From JBDKGV01 sp039798005 (GTDB taxonomy: Bacteria > Fibrobacterota > Fibrobacteria > UBA5070): a stretch of DNA of 5,648 nt. The stretch is taken from the NCBI GenBank assembly GCA_039798005.1, contig JBDKGV010000228.1, positions 1-5,648 on the forward strand, given 5' to 3'. Made by a program: the position numbers and the translations under genes. The notes beneath the pieces are model-generated. The model saw nothing but the letters and a program-made list of their open reading frames with translations, was not told the DNA's origin and searched no databases. Of this stretch, positions 4,552 to 5,648 are shown in pieces; position 1 is the first letter of the stretch; every line of letters begins with the position of its first letter.

Positions 4552-5648
4552 TTACGGCTTCGGAACGATCTCGCAGTTGCCGCCACGAGCCCAGGCCGAA
4601 TACTGGGAGTCGTAGAGCGCCTCGACGGCGGCGGTCGGCAAGACGAACCGGCCGACCCATGCCGCCCGCAGCTTGACCCTGATGGTGCGCGTCGTTCCTG
4701 AGGCGATGCTCATGTAATGGATCACCCGATCGTCGCGAAACTCGATGCGGTCGAAGCCATCGGTCGTTTGAGCCCCTGACGCTGCCGCTTCCAGGCGATC
4801 GTTGCGAATTTCCATGCCCCCCGGGAACAGTTGGGAAAGCGCCACGTTGGACAACCTCTGCCCGGAGCGGTTGCCGACAACCACTTCGCACACGAGTTCA
4901 GTTCCTTGCACCAGGCGCGTCGGATCGACCACGGCTCCTTCGGCCGTCCTCCAGGTGCGATGGATCTCAAGTCCTCCCGGGCGAGTTGCCGGCTCCATCC
5001 CGGGCACATCGATGCCTCGACGCGTCACGAGGACCTCCACGGGCTTGGCATTGAGCGAACGGACCTCCAGGACACCCACGGGAGCATCCGGAAGGCTCGC
5101 CCCTGCCCGCCCCTTGCTCGTGGAAAGGCGATTCCATGCGCCTCCGGCCAAGCGCCACTCCACGGCGGACTCCACGCCCTTGGGCAGCTTGCCCAACCAA
5201 CCGGAGAAGGCCCACAACGACACACCGGTTTCCTGGGTCGAGAGCCAACTGCTCGAACCCAATTCCTTGCGCAGATTCTGGAACAGGACCGGTGCTTGAG
5301 CCGTTTGCCCGGTGCGCACCATCGCCTCGAGAATGCGCCCTTGGTCGCGGATCGGAGAACCCAGCCATTCTCCCAGCATGCGCTTGGAGGAGAGCGGCAC
5401 CACCGCGGCCGTGCGCGCCAGTTGACCCGCGACATCGGCTTGACCTGCCGAGGCGTAGGCCGCCGCCAAGATCCACCGCGAAAGCCCAGTCAGGGGCGCG
5501 TTGCGCAGACGGTTCATTTCGGCAAGCTCGGCCTTGCCGGCCAGCGAGAGCACATCCAAGCGATCCACTTGAGTGACGGTGTCCCATGCCCCCGCGTACA
5601 CGCCGGGGGCCCAGCCACGAGCCGCCGCACCCAGATGGGCAAATAGCG
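4552..5648 (-). CDS. Alpha-2-macroglobulin family protein, C-terminal part (5' end outside window)
   Basis: The reading frame is open from the right edge, with 364 residues visible; a GTG at 5601 is internal, not a start. Residues about 1-165 of the visible part are helical and match the end of the alpha/alpha domain of bacterial alpha-2-macroglobulins: MNRLRNAPLTGLSRWILAAA (about 44-63), GSPIRDQGRILEAM (about 96-109) and STQETGVSLWAF (about 134-145). The rest is beta-rich and fits the C-terminal MG10-type sandwich: NRSGQRLSNVALSQLFPGG, a DDRVIHYM segment, and a final GRFVLPTAAVEALYDSQYSA block typical of the family end. These very large periplasmic, often lipid-anchored, proteins are thought to trap proteases and often pair with a penicillin-binding protein 1C. 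The thioester motif, signal peptide and partner gene would be further upstream and cannot be seen. Two cysteines (TELVCEV and GGNCEIV) sit in the sandwich. The stop is TAA at 4554-4552. Confidence 0.85.
   Translation of the reverse strand, partial: LFAHLGAAARGWAPGVYAGAWDTVTQVDRLDVLSLAGKAELAEMNRLRNAPLTGLSRWILAAAYASAGQADVAGQLARTAAVVPLSSKRMLGEWLGSPIRDQGRILEAMVRTGQTAQAPVLFQNLRKELGSSSWLSTQETGVSLWAFSGWLGKLPKGVESAVEWRLAGGAWNRLSTSKGRAGASLPDAPVGVLEVRSLNAKPVEVLVTRRGIDVPGMEPATRPGGLEIHRTWRTAEGAVVDPTRLVQGTELVCEVVVGNRSGQRLSNVALSQLFPGGMEIRNDRLEAAASGAQTTDGFDRIEFRDDRVIHYMSIASGTTRTIRVKLRAAWVGRFVLPTAAVEALYDSQYSAWARGGNCEIVPKP

Noticed and set aside
4118..4891. Minus-strand frame across the regulator, hairpin zone and alpha-2-macroglobulin 3' end
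   Set aside because: It crosses two well-supported genes on either strand and shows no family motif, so it is a shadow frame.

Overview
The window is chromosomal-looking, GC-rich DNA (about 60% by eye) with dense, ordinary coding and no mobile element, CRISPR array, tRNA or rRNA. It reads as a Gram-negative bacterium. The class I PurE/PurK purine route, an Alx-type TerC protein and a large alpha-2-macroglobulin of the long type common in the FCB group fit together. A Fibrobacterota-like or related lineage is my weak guess; the phylum cannot be fixed from this stretch.

Layout. A truncated intrinsic terminator lies at the left edge (about 1-23). Four genes follow, all on the minus strand and read right to left: an SbtA-family bicarbonate permease (3858-2908), purE (2810-2277), purK (2280-1135) and a TerC/Alx family membrane protein (1065-43). 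The gaps are 97 bp, a 4-bp ATGA overlap and 69 bp. None holds a recognisable terminator, so one transcript is likely. Divergent from them is a small winged-helix regulator on the plus strand (4112-4414). The 253 bp between it and the permease include an AT-rich island with a candidate sbtA promoter and several nested dyads that look like operators. The regulator converges on the 3' end of an alpha-2-macroglobulin family gene (minus strand, 5648-4552, 5' end outside the window). The 137 bp between them hold three perfect hairpins.

How the genes may work together. PurK consumes bicarbonate and ATP to make N5-CAIR from AIR, and PurE converts that to CAIR. An SbtA-family protein would bring in bicarbonate. 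Placing the importer directly upstream of a bicarbonate-consuming purine step, under an adjacent divergent regulator, suggests a bicarbonate/CO2-responsive module. The Alx-like protein, whose E. coli relative responds to alkaline pH and manganese, could belong to the same physiology. The gene identities rest on clear motifs. The functional link is inference from gene order.
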